A DNA stretch of 58,881 nucleotides. Origin: Burkholderiales bacterium. Its GTDB lineage: Bacteria; Pseudomonadota; Gammaproteobacteria; Burkholderiales; Burkholderiaceae_C. The notes under the pieces were generated by a model, which ran no database searches, was not told the DNA's origin, and saw only the letters and a list, made by a program, of their open reading frames with translations. Where the stretch lies: NCBI GenBank assembly GCA_003963075.1, contig RXJV01000071.1, forward strand, positions 1 to 58,881, written 5' to 3'. This document shows positions 15,378-23,858 of this stretch, piece by piece (positions within the stretch are counted from its first letter, which is position 1; every line of letters begins with the position of its first letter). Made by a program: the position numbers and the translations under genes.

Positions 15378-17045
15378 CTACAGCTGCCCCGGCGCGTCGT
15401 GATCGGCCAGACTCGGCCTCAGGACTTGTTCGCCTGCGGAGATGCCCTCGTGATGGCTGAGGTAGAGCGACACATCGTGCTGTTCCAGCCAGCCGATGGC
15501 GCGCAGCCGGTCCAGCACCGGACCCTTGACCTCGGAGAACTCCAGCCGCAGGCCCTCGGCCGCGAGCGCGCTGCGCAGCTCCTGCAGCGCGGTGAGGCCG
15601 GACACGTCGATGTGGTTGACCGGCGCCATCAGCAGCAGCACGCGCTGCGGCGGGCCGACACGTTCGCGGTGTTCTCTCACCCGCGCCAGCACCTCGTCGC
15701 TGAGGCCGCGCGCATTCGTGAACACCAGGCTCTCGTCGATGCGCAGGCCCACCACCTCGGGCTGGCACTCCACCGCGTAGCGCTCGACGTTGCGGTAATG
15801 CTGGGTGCCCGGCACGCGGCCGATACGGGCCACGTGCGGCCGCGCGGTGCGCTGGATCAGCAGCGCGATGGACCCGACCACCCCGAGCGCGAGCGCCGCG
15901 CCGATGCTCCACAGCAGCACCGCGGCCGTGACGGCGGCCATCAGCACCCCTTCGGCACGCGCATACCGCCAGGCGTCGCGGTAGTGGCCCGGCGTGAAGC
16001 CGCCGAGCACCGCGACGACGATGGTCGCGGCCAACACCGGCTTGGGCAGATGGGCCAGCGGCCCGGCCAGCAGCAGCATGGCCAGCGCCATGAAACCGGC
16101 GACGAACACCAGGCTCCAGCGACTCGCCGAGCCGGCCTCGTGCAGCAGGATGCTGCGCGAAAAGCTGCCGGCCACCGGCATGCCGCCGGTCACCGACGCA
16201 ACCAGGTTGGCCGCCGCCAGGCCGCGCAGTTCGGCGGCGGGCAGCAGCTTCTCGCCGCGCCGCTGGGCGAGGGACTCGGACACCGCGAGGCTGGACACGA
16301 AGCCCATCAGCCCGACCAGCGCGGCGGCGGGCAGCAGGTGCAGCCAGAGCGCCGCATCCAGCGGCGGCAGGCCGACCGGCACCGCCAGCGAGGGCAGTGC
16401 GCCGACCTGGGCCACGCCCTGTGCCGCCGGCGTCAGGGCCGACAGCGCCATCGCGCCGACCAGCAGGAGCAGAGGCGCCAGCCGGGCCAGCGTCCTGGAG
16501 CCCAGGCGGCGCGACAGCAGCAGCAACCCCACGGCGGCGGCGCCCCAGGCCGCACTGAGCGGGCGCATGCCACCGTGCAGCGCCGAGCGCAACAGGTCCG
16601 GCAGGGTGAAGCCGGCCGCGGTGCTGCCCAGCAGCACCGGCAACTGGCCGGCAGCGATCATCAGCGTGGCGCCGTTCTCGAAGCCCCGCAACGCTGGCAC
16701 GGACAGCAGGCTGGCCAGCGCATCCAGGCGCAGCAATGCCGCCAGCGCGAGAAAGGCGCCCACCTCGGCAGCCAGCACCAGCGCGCCCTGCTCTGCCGAC
16801 ACGCCCGCCGGCAGGCCGGCCAAGGCCTGGGCGATCATCAGCGCCAGCACCGCCACCGGCCCCAGGCCCAGCACCGGGCTGGAGCCCAGCGCGGCATAGG
16901 CCAGCAGCGGCAGCAGGCTGGCGTACAGGCCCACCTGCGGCGGCAGGCCGGCGAGCATGGCGTAGGCCAGGCTCTGCGGGATCAGCAGCACGGCAACGAC
17001 GGCGCCGGCCATCAGGTCGGCACGCCAGTGGAGCTTGGCCGTCAT
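15378..17045 (-). CDS. SulP-family inorganic anion transporter with STAS domain
   Basis: The 555-residue membrane protein begins [20 protein letters not shown] and has the SulP transmembrane domain, with LIPQSLAYAMLAGLPPQVGLYASLLP near residue 22 and a repeated hydrophobic layout of about ten helices. A cytoplasmic STAS domain follows from about residue 430 (with VVGLRIDESLVFTNA and HIDVSGLTALQELRSAL). SulP proteins carry sulfate, bicarbonate or other anions. Its start codon shares the A of the preceding gene's TGA (TGATG), so the two are translationally coupled. That gene encodes a Bug-type binding protein. I chose ATG at 17045 over an earlier in-frame ATG at 17087 because of this overlap. 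Confidence 0.88.
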   Translation of the reverse strand: MTAKLHWRADLMAGAVVAVLLIPQSLAYAMLAGLPPQVGLYASLLPLLAYAALGSSPVLGLGPVAVLALMIAQALAGLPAGVSAEQGALVLAAEVGAFLALAALLRLDALASLLSVPALRGFENGATLMIAAGQLPVLLGSTAAGFTLPDLLRSALHGGMRPLSAAWGAAAVGLLLLSRRLGSRTLARLAPLLLLVGAMALSALTPAAQGVAQVGALPSLAVPVGLPPLDAALWLHLLPAAALVGLMGFVSSLAVSESLAQRRGEKLLPAAELRGLAAANLVASVTGGMPVAGSFSRSILLHEAGSASRWSLVFVAGFMALAMLLLAGPLAHLPKPVLAATIVVAVLGGFTPGHYRDAWRYARAEGVLMAAVTAAVLLWSIGAALALGVVGSIALLIQRTARPHVARIGRVPGTQHYRNVERYAVECQPEVVGLRIDESLVFTNARGLSDEVLARVREHRERVGPPQRVLLLMAPVNHIDVSGLTALQELRSALAAEGLRLEFSEVKGPVLDRLRAIGWLEQHDVSLYLSHHEGISAGEQVLRPSLADHDAPGQL

Positions 17046-18031
17046 CAATCGACCTTCGCGCCCGAGGCCTTGACCACCCGGGCCCACTTGGCCGTTTCGG
17101 CGGCGATCAGCGCGGCAAACTCGATCGACGAGCCACCGCCCGCGACCGCACCCTGGCTGGCCAGGCGCTCGCGCAAGGCGGGCATCGTCAGCGCAGCGGC
17201 CGCCTCGCGCTGCAGACGCGCGACCTGCTCGGCCGGCTGGCTGGCAGGCGCCAACAGGCCGAACCAGGAGCTGGCCTCGTAGCCCTGCAGCAGCGGTCCA
17301 CCGGCCTCGGCCACCGTGGGCAGCTCCGGCATGGCCGGGCTGCGCTGGGCACTGGTGACGGCCAGCGCGAGCAGCTTGCCGGCCTTGATCTGCGGCAGCG
17401 CCGAGGGCAGGTTGTCGAACATCAGGTCCATGTTGCCAGACACGAGGTCGAGCAGGGCCGGGCCCGAGCCCCGGTAGGGGAAGTGCAGCATGAAGCTGCC
17501 GGTCATGCGCTTGAACAGCTCGCCGGCCAGATGGATGGACGTGCCGTTGCCGCTGGAGGCCATGTTGAGCCTGCCCGGGTTGGCGCGCGCCACGCGCACC
17601 AGGTCGGCCACGCTGTGGATGCCGTAGCGCAGCGCATTGGCCGGGTTGAGCACCAGCACATTGGGCACCGCCGCGACCAGCGTGATGGGCGCGAAGTCCC
17701 GCAGCGGGTCATAGGGCAGCCTGGGGTAGAGCGCCGCGTTGATCGCCTGCGTGCCCACGGTACCCATCAGCAGGGTGTGGCCGTCGGTGGCGCGGGCCAC
17801 CTCGGCGGTGCCGATGTTGCCGCCGGCGCCACCCCGGTTGTCGACAACGACCGGCTGGCCCAGGCGCTGCTGCAGCTCGGGCGCAATGGCACGGGCCAGC
17901 AGGTCCGTCGTGCCGCCGGGCGTGAAGGGCACGATCAGGCGCAGCGGCCGGCTGGGCCAGGGCGCCTGGGCCGCAGCGGGCAGCACCCAGCCCCCGGCGC
18001 AGGCGGCCAGCTGGCGGCGGTTCACGGGCAT
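17045..18031 (-). CDS. Tripartite tricarboxylate transporter substrate-binding protein (Bug family)
   Basis: The 328-residue periplasmic protein has a signal-like N-terminus ([23 protein letters not shown]) and the Bug family sequence. Typical segments are [34 protein letters not shown] and [16 protein letters not shown]. Bug proteins bind carboxylates or other small molecules, either for TctAB-type transporters or as orphan sensors. No tctA or tctB gene is next to it; instead the SulP transporter follows, overlapping by one base. This unusual pairing could mean a role in supplying or sensing the SulP substrate. The ligand is unknown. Confidence 0.85.
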   Translation of the reverse strand: MPVNRRQLAACAGGWVLPAAAQAPWPSRPLRLIVPFTPGGTTDLLARAIAPELQQRLGQPVVVDNRGGAGGNIGTAEVARATDGHTLLMGTVGTQAINAALYPRLPYDPLRDFAPITLVAAVPNVLVLNPANALRYGIHSVADLVRVARANPGRLNMASSGNGTSIHLAGELFKRMTGSFMLHFPYRGSGPALLDLVSGNMDLMFDNLPSALPQIKAGKLLALAVTSAQRSPAMPELPTVAEAGGPLLQGYEASSWFGLLAPASQPAEQVARLQREAAAALTMPALRERLASQGAVAGGGSSIEFAALIAAETAKWARVVKASGAKVD

Positions 18032-18227
18032 GGCAGTCTCCTCCCAGGCGGGGCGTCGAGGCGCTGCTGCCTGCCGGTTGGCAGGGCACAGGCCAAAGCA
18101 CGGCCTTGCCGACCGCGCCTGGGACCGACTCTATCTGCCCACCCGGCTGTGGCTGCCTGTGGCTTCCTGTCGCGGCGGGTCTCGCGGAGGAGACCTCAGC
18201 GCGCCGCACCGCCGGTGCAGCGCCGGC

Positions 18228-19010
18228 TTACTGCATCGACCAGCCGTGGCTGACGACCATCGATTGACCGGTCAACGCCTTGGTCGGGAAGCTGGCAAAC
18301 ATCAGCGCCACCTGGGCCACATCGTCGGCCGTCGTGAACTCACCGTCGACGGTTTCCTTGAGCATGACCTTCTTGACGACATCCGCTTCGCTGATGCCCA
18401 GTGCCAGCGCTTGCTCGGGAATCTGTTTGTCCACCAGGGGCGTTCTGACGAAGCCGGGGCAGATGACGTTGGCCCGGATGTTGTACTCCGCACCTTCCTT
18501 GGCAACCACCTTGCACAGGCCGATCAGCCCGTGTTTGGCCGCGACATAAGGCGCCTTGAGTTTGGACGCCTCCTTGGAGTGCACCGAGCCCATGTAGATG
18601 ATGGAGCCGCCCTTGCCACCAGCGATCATGTACTTCATGCAGGCGCGGGTGGTCAGGAAAGCACCGTCCAGGTGGATGGAAATCATCTTGCGCCAGTCGG
18701 CGTAGCTGAAGTCCTGCACCGGATGCACGATCTGGATGCCGGCGTTGCTCACCAGGATGTCGATGCCGCCAAAGTGCTCGGCGCTGGCCTGCACCGCCGC
18801 GTCGACCTGGGCCTCGTCGCTGACATCCACCCCGACGCCAAGGGCTTGACCCCCGGCGGCAGCGATTTCGTCGGCGGCTTGGCGCGCAGCGTCGAGGTTC
18901 AGGTCGGCGATGACCACATTCGCGCCCTGCCTGACATACAGATTGGCAATTTCACGCCCGATGCCACTGGCGGCGCCGGTGATGAATGCCGTCTTGCCAT
19001 TCAACAACAT
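18228..19010 (-). CDS. bdhA: 3-hydroxybutyrate dehydrogenase
   Basis: The 260-residue short-chain dehydrogenase has [10 protein letters not shown] (NAD-binding glycine motif, about residues 11-20), NAGIQ, Ser142 and the Y155-xxx-K159 catalytic pair in [35 protein letters not shown] and [15 protein letters not shown] are typical of D-3-hydroxybutyrate dehydrogenases. It interconverts 3-hydroxybutyrate and acetoacetate, a step in poly-hydroxybutyrate turnover. An AGGGAG ribosome site precedes the ATG by about seven bases. It is the third gene of an operon with acetoacetate decarboxylase and a patatin-like phospholipase, all on the minus strand with short gaps. Confidence 0.92.
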   Translation of the reverse strand: MLLNGKTAFITGAASGIGREIANLYVRQGANVVIADLNLDAARQAADEIAAAGGQALGVGVDVSDEAQVDAAVQASAEHFGGIDILVSNAGIQIVHPVQDFSYADWRKMISIHLDGAFLTTRACMKYMIAGGKGGSIIYMGSVHSKEASKLKAPYVAAKHGLIGLCKVVAKEGAEYNIRANVICPGFVRTPLVDKQIPEQALALGISEADVVKKVMLKETVDGEFTTADDVAQVALMFASFPTKALTGQSMVVSHGWSMQ

Positions 19011-19066
19011 ATAAAGACTCCCTCAAGTATTTTTCAAACCGCAGGATCGCTGGTTTTTAAAACCTA

Positions 19067-19807
19067 CTATTGCGCCAAATAATCGTGGGCGACGGTGCCG
19101 AGGTCCAGCGTCATATCGGCGATGAAATGCAATGCCGACACCACGCGTTTGACCGGCAGATCAGCCACCGGCGCCAGGGCATGCGGATGCAATTCCAAAG
19201 AGGCCGGGCCGCTCCAGGCACCCTTAACGGTGACGTCGATCATGTGATAGCGCACCAGCTCGCAGATGCGGGGTGTGCCGTCGACATGGGGAATGATCTT
19301 GAGCAGATAGTTCGGGGCAGCCTGGCTGCGGGCCACGGCTTCGGCATCCACCGTGCGGTGCTTGAAACCCATGGTGCCCGTGGCCACCCGAACCAGGCCG
19401 TAATCGAGCGTGCCGATCAGAGTATCAATTTCGACCGCGAAATGCGGGGTGGCCAGCTTCTTCGGAAACCCCCAGAGTTCGCGCCCGCCCGCGATCGGCG
19501 GATGGTCATTCAGATACATCGAATGCACGTAGTTGCCCTCGACACCCTTGTATTCAACCGGAATCACCTGGCCGGATTCCGTGTAATCACCGAAGCCGGT
19601 CGAGTCCGGCATGCGGATGAATTCGTACTTCACCACAGGCTTGGTCACCTGCAAGGGCTCCGGCACCACGGCGCGCAGCGCGTCCAGATCAGTCTCATAC
19701 GTGATGATCAGGAATTCGCGGTTGACGAATCGATAAGGACCCGGCGGAAATGCAGGGTTCGTCAAAGGCATGGCAAAGGCGCGCGACAAGACTTCAGAAC
19801 TGTGCAT
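19067..19807 (-). CDS. adc: Acetoacetate decarboxylase
   Basis: The 246-residue product matches the ADC family. The catalytic region [17 protein letters not shown] contains the paired lysines K116 and K117, where one lysine forms the Schiff base that removes CO2 from acetoacetate. [24 protein letters not shown] upstream is also conserved in the family. It produces acetone from acetoacetate in the cytoplasm. The gene lies between a patatin-like gene (ending 43 bases away in the same direction) and bdhA, so acetoacetate from 3-hydroxybutyrate oxidation would be at hand. Confidence 0.92.
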   Translation of the reverse strand: MHSSEVLSRAFAMPLTNPAFPPGPYRFVNREFLIITYETDLDALRAVVPEPLQVTKPVVKYEFIRMPDSTGFGDYTESGQVIPVEYKGVEGNYVHSMYLNDHPPIAGGRELWGFPKKLATPHFAVEIDTLIGTLDYGLVRVATGTMGFKHRTVDAEAVARSQAAPNYLLKIIPHVDGTPRICELVRYHMIDVTVKGAWSGPASLELHPHALAPVADLPVKRVVSALHFIADMTLDLGTVAHDYLAQ

Positions 19808-19849
19808 ACAACAACTCCAAGGGGAAAACGGGACATGCCCGGGGCGGGG

Positions 19850-21112
19850 TTAGGGCAATTTGGGTGTCAGGTCATAGACCGTCACACCATCGTCCAATGT
19901 CGAAGGTTTGAGCCAATCCGGGTTGTCAATGCTCATCTGCATGTCCCGCCGGCCCGCCGCCCAGTGCATCTGCATGGTCGCGCGTGAAAACTCGTAATCC
20001 TTCGAGTCCAGTTCAAGCCGGTTCTGCCGGTAGATCAAGTGCACGATGTCGACATGGGGGGTGCGGCTGGCCGCCTCCAGCGCCTGCACTTCCGGGTCTT
20101 GCCGCATCTCGGGCGGCAACTTGTCGATCAGCCTCAGCACGGTGCACTTGTGACGCTGGGTTTCGGCCGCCATCGTCGTGCTCATGCGGGTTCGACTCGA
20201 GTATTGAATATCCTTTTGCCGGGCCATGGCTGCGGCCATATTGGTCGGCAAATCACCCCGGGCGCTGAACAGGTCCACCTGCACGGCCAGCGTTTTGCCT
20301 TTGCCACGGTTGTCCAGCACATATTGCAGCGGCGTGTTGGAAACAATGCCGCCATCCCAATAGGCTTCACCGTCAATCACCACCGGCGCGAAGGCGGGTG
20401 GCAAAGCACCGCTGGCCATGATGTGCTCGGGCCCGATGCGCTGATGGTGATTATCGAAATACACCGTGTTGCCGGTGCGCACCTGCACCGCCCCCACCGA
20501 GAAACGCATCGCTTTGGAGTTGATCCTGTCGAAATCCACCAGCCTCTCGAGCGTGCTCCGCAACGGAGCCGTGTCGTAATAGCTGATGGCGGCATCGGTG
20601 CCATGCATTTGCAGGGCCGGCGGCGGAAAACGCGGCACATAGAAACCCGGCACACCAAACGCCATCGCGACGGTGGCATTGATTTGATGAAATGATTGCC
20701 ACTGCGTTTCGTGCACCGGCGCAATCAGGCCGCTGGCGGACGAACTCACCAGATTCCAAAACGCGTGCAAACGCTCCAATCGCCGCGCGGGCGGATTGCC
20801 GGCAATCAATGCGGCATTGATTGCACCGATCGACACGCCCGCAACCCAATGCGGCTCACGCGGGAATTGGCTGAGCACCTCGAAGACGCCTGCCTGGTAA
20901 GCGCCCAATGCACCGCCGCCCTGCAAAACCAGGGCGATGTGTTCGTGATCGAGCTTGGCTTTTCCGACCCGATGAACGGATGGCGGCGGCACCGGTGTGG
21001 CCGCGATGGCCGCGTTGCCATTGGTGCGCGCAGGGACTGCGCCGGATCGGTCTGCACGCAACCCTTTGGTTTTACGCGCTGGACTGACGGATGGTTTTCC
21101 GGAAATGGCCAT
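19850..21112 (-). CDS. Patatin-like phospholipase family protein
   Basis: The 420-residue product has the patatin motifs: oxyanion loop LQGGGALGAYQAGV (about residues 63-76), nucleophile elbow AGVSIGAINA with Ser94, and a catalytic Asp in AYWDGGIVSNTPLQYV. The C-terminal part has conserved blocks (ALAVQVDLFSARGDLP, IVHLIYRQNR) resembling the DUF3734 extension of proteobacterial patatins. These enzymes hydrolyse acyl esters and may act on membrane lipids or polyhydroxybutyrate-granule components. The first 50 residues look disordered and may not be translated, so the start is uncertain. It heads the operon with adc and bdhA. Confidence 0.85.
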   Translation of the reverse strand: MAISGKPSVSPARKTKGLRADRSGAVPARTNGNAAIAATPVPPPSVHRVGKAKLDHEHIALVLQGGGALGAYQAGVFEVLSQFPREPHWVAGVSIGAINAALIAGNPPARRLERLHAFWNLVSSSASGLIAPVHETQWQSFHQINATVAMAFGVPGFYVPRFPPPALQMHGTDAAISYYDTAPLRSTLERLVDFDRINSKAMRFSVGAVQVRTGNTVYFDNHHQRIGPEHIMASGALPPAFAPVVIDGEAYWDGGIVSNTPLQYVLDNRGKGKTLAVQVDLFSARGDLPTNMAAAMARQKDIQYSSRTRMSTTMAAETQRHKCTVLRLIDKLPPEMRQDPEVQALEAASRTPHVDIVHLIYRQNRLELDSKDYEFSRATMQMHWAAGRRDMQMSIDNPDWLKPSTLDDGVTVYDLTPKLP

Positions 21113-21419
21113 GAAATCGCAAATTGGCGGTCGCTTCAGGAATCTGAGCCATGCCGCCGGCGCAATGTAGTCCGCCTCTATGAAGCTTATGTTTCAAGAA
21201 AGCGTTAAGAAAGCTAAACAACAGCTTGAAGCCGCTTTTGTTGCGCTAACTTACAAAGTGTCCGGAAATCACGCGTGCATCACGCACCATGAAATTAGGA
21301 ATCGACCCGAGAAACAGGCGTGTTTCGAGCTGCGGGGGTCGGTCGGGGTCCCGCGCCCACAGGCGGGCACACCGGCGATGAACCGCCCTCGGCGGCCATG
21401 CCAGGGTGTACCGGGCCCG
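21113..21419. other. Intergenic region with AT-rich promoter-like section
   Basis: Between the patatin gene and xdhC, both on the minus strand, is a gap of about 307 bases. From about 21175 to 21300 it is far richer in A and T than the surrounding DNA and probably holds the promoter of the patatin-adc-bdhA operon. No clean -35/-10 pair could be assigned. No gene is supported here. Confidence 0.5.
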
Positions 21420-22382
21420 CTACGCCGAGGTCACGGCCGCCCGGTACCTCACCGCCGTCATTTCCGCCAGGATGCTGAGCGCAATCTCCGGCGGCGTGCG
21501 GGCACCGATGTTGAGGCCCACGGGGCCGTGCAGGCGGTCGAGTTCGGCCGGGGTCAGACCGAAGTGCTCGGCCAGGCGCGCACGGCGCTTGGCCTGATTG
21601 ACGCGCGAACCAATGGCGCCGACGTAGAAGGCCGGGCTCCTGAGCGCCTCCATCAGCGCAAGGTCGTCGAGCTTGGGATCGTGGGTCAGCGCCACGATCG
21701 CGGTGGCGTCGTCGACCTCGAAGGCGTTGACGACATCGTCCGGCATCGCGCGGACCAGGGTGACGCCTGGCAGTGCAAAGCCCTCGGCGTATTCCTCGCG
21801 CGGGTCGCAGACGGTCACGCCATAGCCCAGGGCCTGGGCGATCTGTGCAAGATAGTCGGTCATCTGGCCGGCGCCGATGACGAGCAGCCGCCACTGTGGG
21901 CCGTGATGGCTGATCAGGTGGGTCTCGGTCAGCGTCAGCGTGTCGGCGCCGCGCGCCGCCGGCGACAGCGTGACCACGCCGGTAGCCAGGTCCAGGCAGC
22001 GGCAGACCCGTTCACCGCGGCTCAGGCGTGCGAGCAGTTCGTCGAGCGCCGACTGCGGGCCGAGCGGTTCGAGCATCAGCTCCAGCGTGCCGCCGCAGGG
22101 CAGGCCGAAGCGGCGGGCCTCTTCGGCGCCCACGCCGTAGCGCAGCAGCTGCGGCCGGGCCAGTGCCAGGCTGCCTGCCCGCAGCTGGGCGACGAGGTCG
22201 TCCTCGATGCAACCGCCCGACACCGAGCCGGCGATCAGCCCGTCCTCCCGAACGGCCACCAGCGAGCCCACCGGCCGCGGCGCCGAGCCCCAGGTTCGCG
22301 TGATGGTGCCCAGCACCACGCTGCGGACCTGCGCCCGCCAGGCCGCGGCGGTGCGCAGCACGCCAAGATCGAGGTTGTCCAT
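21420..22382 (-). CDS. XdhC family protein (molybdopterin enzyme accessory)
   Basis: The 320-residue product shows the XdhC/CoxI N-terminal segment (SVVLGTITRTWGSAPRPVGSLVAV, then SGGCIEDDLVAQL at about residues 53-65) and a Rossmann-like C-terminal domain (LLVIGAGQMTDYLAQIAQALG). XdhC proteins bind the molybdenum cofactor and help insert it, sulfurated, into xanthine dehydrogenase or related enzymes. No molybdoenzyme gene is adjacent, so its client is elsewhere. ATG at 22382 gives a normal family length. Confidence 0.88.
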   Translation of the reverse strand: MDNLDLGVLRTAAAWRAQVRSVVLGTITRTWGSAPRPVGSLVAVREDGLIAGSVSGGCIEDDLVAQLRAGSLALARPQLLRYGVGAEEARRFGLPCGGTLELMLEPLGPQSALDELLARLSRGERVCRCLDLATGVVTLSPAARGADTLTLTETHLISHHGPQWRLLVIGAGQMTDYLAQIAQALGYGVTVCDPREEYAEGFALPGVTLVRAMPDDVVNAFEVDDATAIVALTHDPKLDDLALMEALRSPAFYVGAIGSRVNQAKRRARLAEHFGLTPAELDRLHGPVGLNIGARTPPEIALSILAEMTAVRYRAAVTSA

Positions 22383-22599
22383 GCCCTGCTCTGGCTCCGG
22401 ATGTTCGTCCGGCCGCGAGCGTAGACCGCAATCGCGGGCCGTGCTGTCACCAAGCGCATCCGGAGCGGCCGGCTACCGCATCAGGCATGACCACCGACAC
22501 CCGCCAATCCGCTCGGAAACCCGACCCGCAGATCGGTGTTGGAAAAATGCCAAGCCGGGTTTTCCCGGTGATTCACGCTAGAATGCGCGCGAAACCGTC

Positions 22600-22625
22600 A
22601 CGGGCCTGCACCTCTGCAGGCCCGT
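22600..22625. promoter_or_regulatory. Perfect 11-bp inverted repeat in the leader of the acyltransferase gene
   Basis: ACGGGCCTGCA (22600-22610), a four-base loop CCTC, and TGCAGGCCCGT (22615-22625) form a perfect stem ending 17 bases before ATG 22642. A TAGAAT box lies about 20 bases upstream (in GCTAGAAT), so the hairpin would be at the 5' end of the message. A short TTT after it is too weak for a good terminator. It may be an attenuator, an mRNA stabiliser or a DNA-binding site. Confidence 0.5.
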
Positions 22626-22641
22626 TGCATTTGCGCCCCCG

Positions 22642-23724
22642 ATGTCCAACCCCGTCCGCCGATTGCCGCATATCGACGCGCTGAAAGCGCTCGCCGCTCA
22701 GGTCATCGTGCTGCACCATCTGGTCAGCTACGGCCCGATTGCCCGTGTTGCCCATGCGGCGCTGCCGCTGCTGGCCGGCGTGATGCATCAATACGGCCGC
22801 ATGGCGGTGCAGGTATTCCTGGTGGTCGGCGGCTATCTCAGCGCCCGTGGCCTGTCGCCGCGCGGCCAGGCCCTGCAGGCGGGCGTGCCGGAGCTGCTGT
22901 GGCGGCGCTATCTGCGGCTGACCCTGCCCTTCCTCGCGGCGCTGGCGCTGACACTGGGCGCCTCCGGCCTGATCGCATCGAGCTGGCCGGAGCTCGTGCC
23001 CGCGAACATCACACCAGGCCAGCTCGTCGCCCACGCCTTGCTGCTGCACGATGTGCTGGGCTACGAGGCCTTGACGGTGGGCGCCTGGTATGTGGCCATC
23101 GACCTGCAGCTGTTCGCGCTGCTCGTCGGGCTGATGTGGCTGGCACGACGCGGCTGGCGCCACCCCAGCCGTCTCGTCGTCGGGCCGCTGCTGGTGGGCG
23201 CCGCGATGCTGGCCTCGGCCTTCGTCTTCAACCGGCAGCCCGGGCTGGATGCCTTCGGGCCCTATTTCTTCGTGTCCTACGGCCTTGGTGCTCTCGTGCA
23301 CTGGCTGGGGCTGTGGCGGCATCGCCGCATCGGCCTCGCACTGTTGGTCGCCGCCATCGGCCTGGCGCTGTGGATGGACTGGCGCGACCGCCTCGCGCTG
23401 GCGCTGGCGACCGCCCTGTGGCTGGCCTGGGCCGATGCGCGGCAGGCCGAGGGCCGGCCCTTGCTGCCCGAGGCCTGGGCACCGCGTCTGGCCGCCTGGG
23501 CCACGCCGTCCTATGCCCTGTTCCTGCTGCACTTCCCGGTGCTGCTGCTGGGCAACGCGGTGCTCGCGCAGATGCCGAACGCGACTGCGGGCACCGGCCT
23601 CGCGCTGCTGCTCGCCACCTGGCTGCTGGCCAACCGTCTGGCCCGGCCCTTCCACCGCTGGGTCGAGGCTCCGGCTGCGCGGCTGGACCCGCTGGCCTGG
23701 CTGCCGCGGCTGCGCACGGCCTGA
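22642..23724 (+). CDS. Acyltransferase family 3 membrane protein
   Basis: The 360-residue integral membrane protein begins with the acyltransferase-3 motif HIDALKALAAQVIVLHHLVSYGP. About ten hydrophobic helices follow, with FLVVGGYLSARGLSP typical of the second helix pair and a C-terminal LFLLHFPVLLLGNAVL. Family members move acyl groups onto extracytoplasmic sugars, lipids or peptidoglycan, or are involved in modifying exported glycans. Near its start is the perfect hairpin at 22600-22625. No glycan-synthesis genes adjoin it, so its substrate cannot be inferred. Confidence 0.85.
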   Translation: MSNPVRRLPHIDALKALAAQVIVLHHLVSYGPIARVAHAALPLLAGVMHQYGRMAVQVFLVVGGYLSARGLSPRGQALQAGVPELLWRRYLRLTLPFLAALALTLGASGLIASSWPELVPANITPGQLVAHALLLHDVLGYEALTVGAWYVAIDLQLFALLVGLMWLARRGWRHPSRLVVGPLLVGAAMLASAFVFNRQPGLDAFGPYFFVSYGLGALVHWLGLWRHRRIGLALLVAAIGLALWMDWRDRLALALATALWLAWADARQAEGRPLLPEAWAPRLAAWATPSYALFLLHFPVLLLGNAVLAQMPNATAGTGLALLLATWLLANRLARPFHRWVEAPAARLDPLAWLPRLRTA

Positions 23725-23858
23725 CGCCGGGCCGGCGCCGGGCCTGGTCGAGCGGCGCTCGGCGCGGGCCCCGAGCCCCGTCTGCCCGCACATCCTGAGC
23801 GCGCCGGACACAGGCTGCGTGCTAAGGTCACGCGCAGTCAGCCCAAGGACGCGCCCCC

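Noticed and set aside
21180-21300. AT-rich frame starting MKLMFQESVKKAKQQLEAAF
   Set aside because: The first part resembles protein, but the frame then runs into low-complexity sequence antisense to xdhC. The region is better explained as a promoter for the patatin operon.
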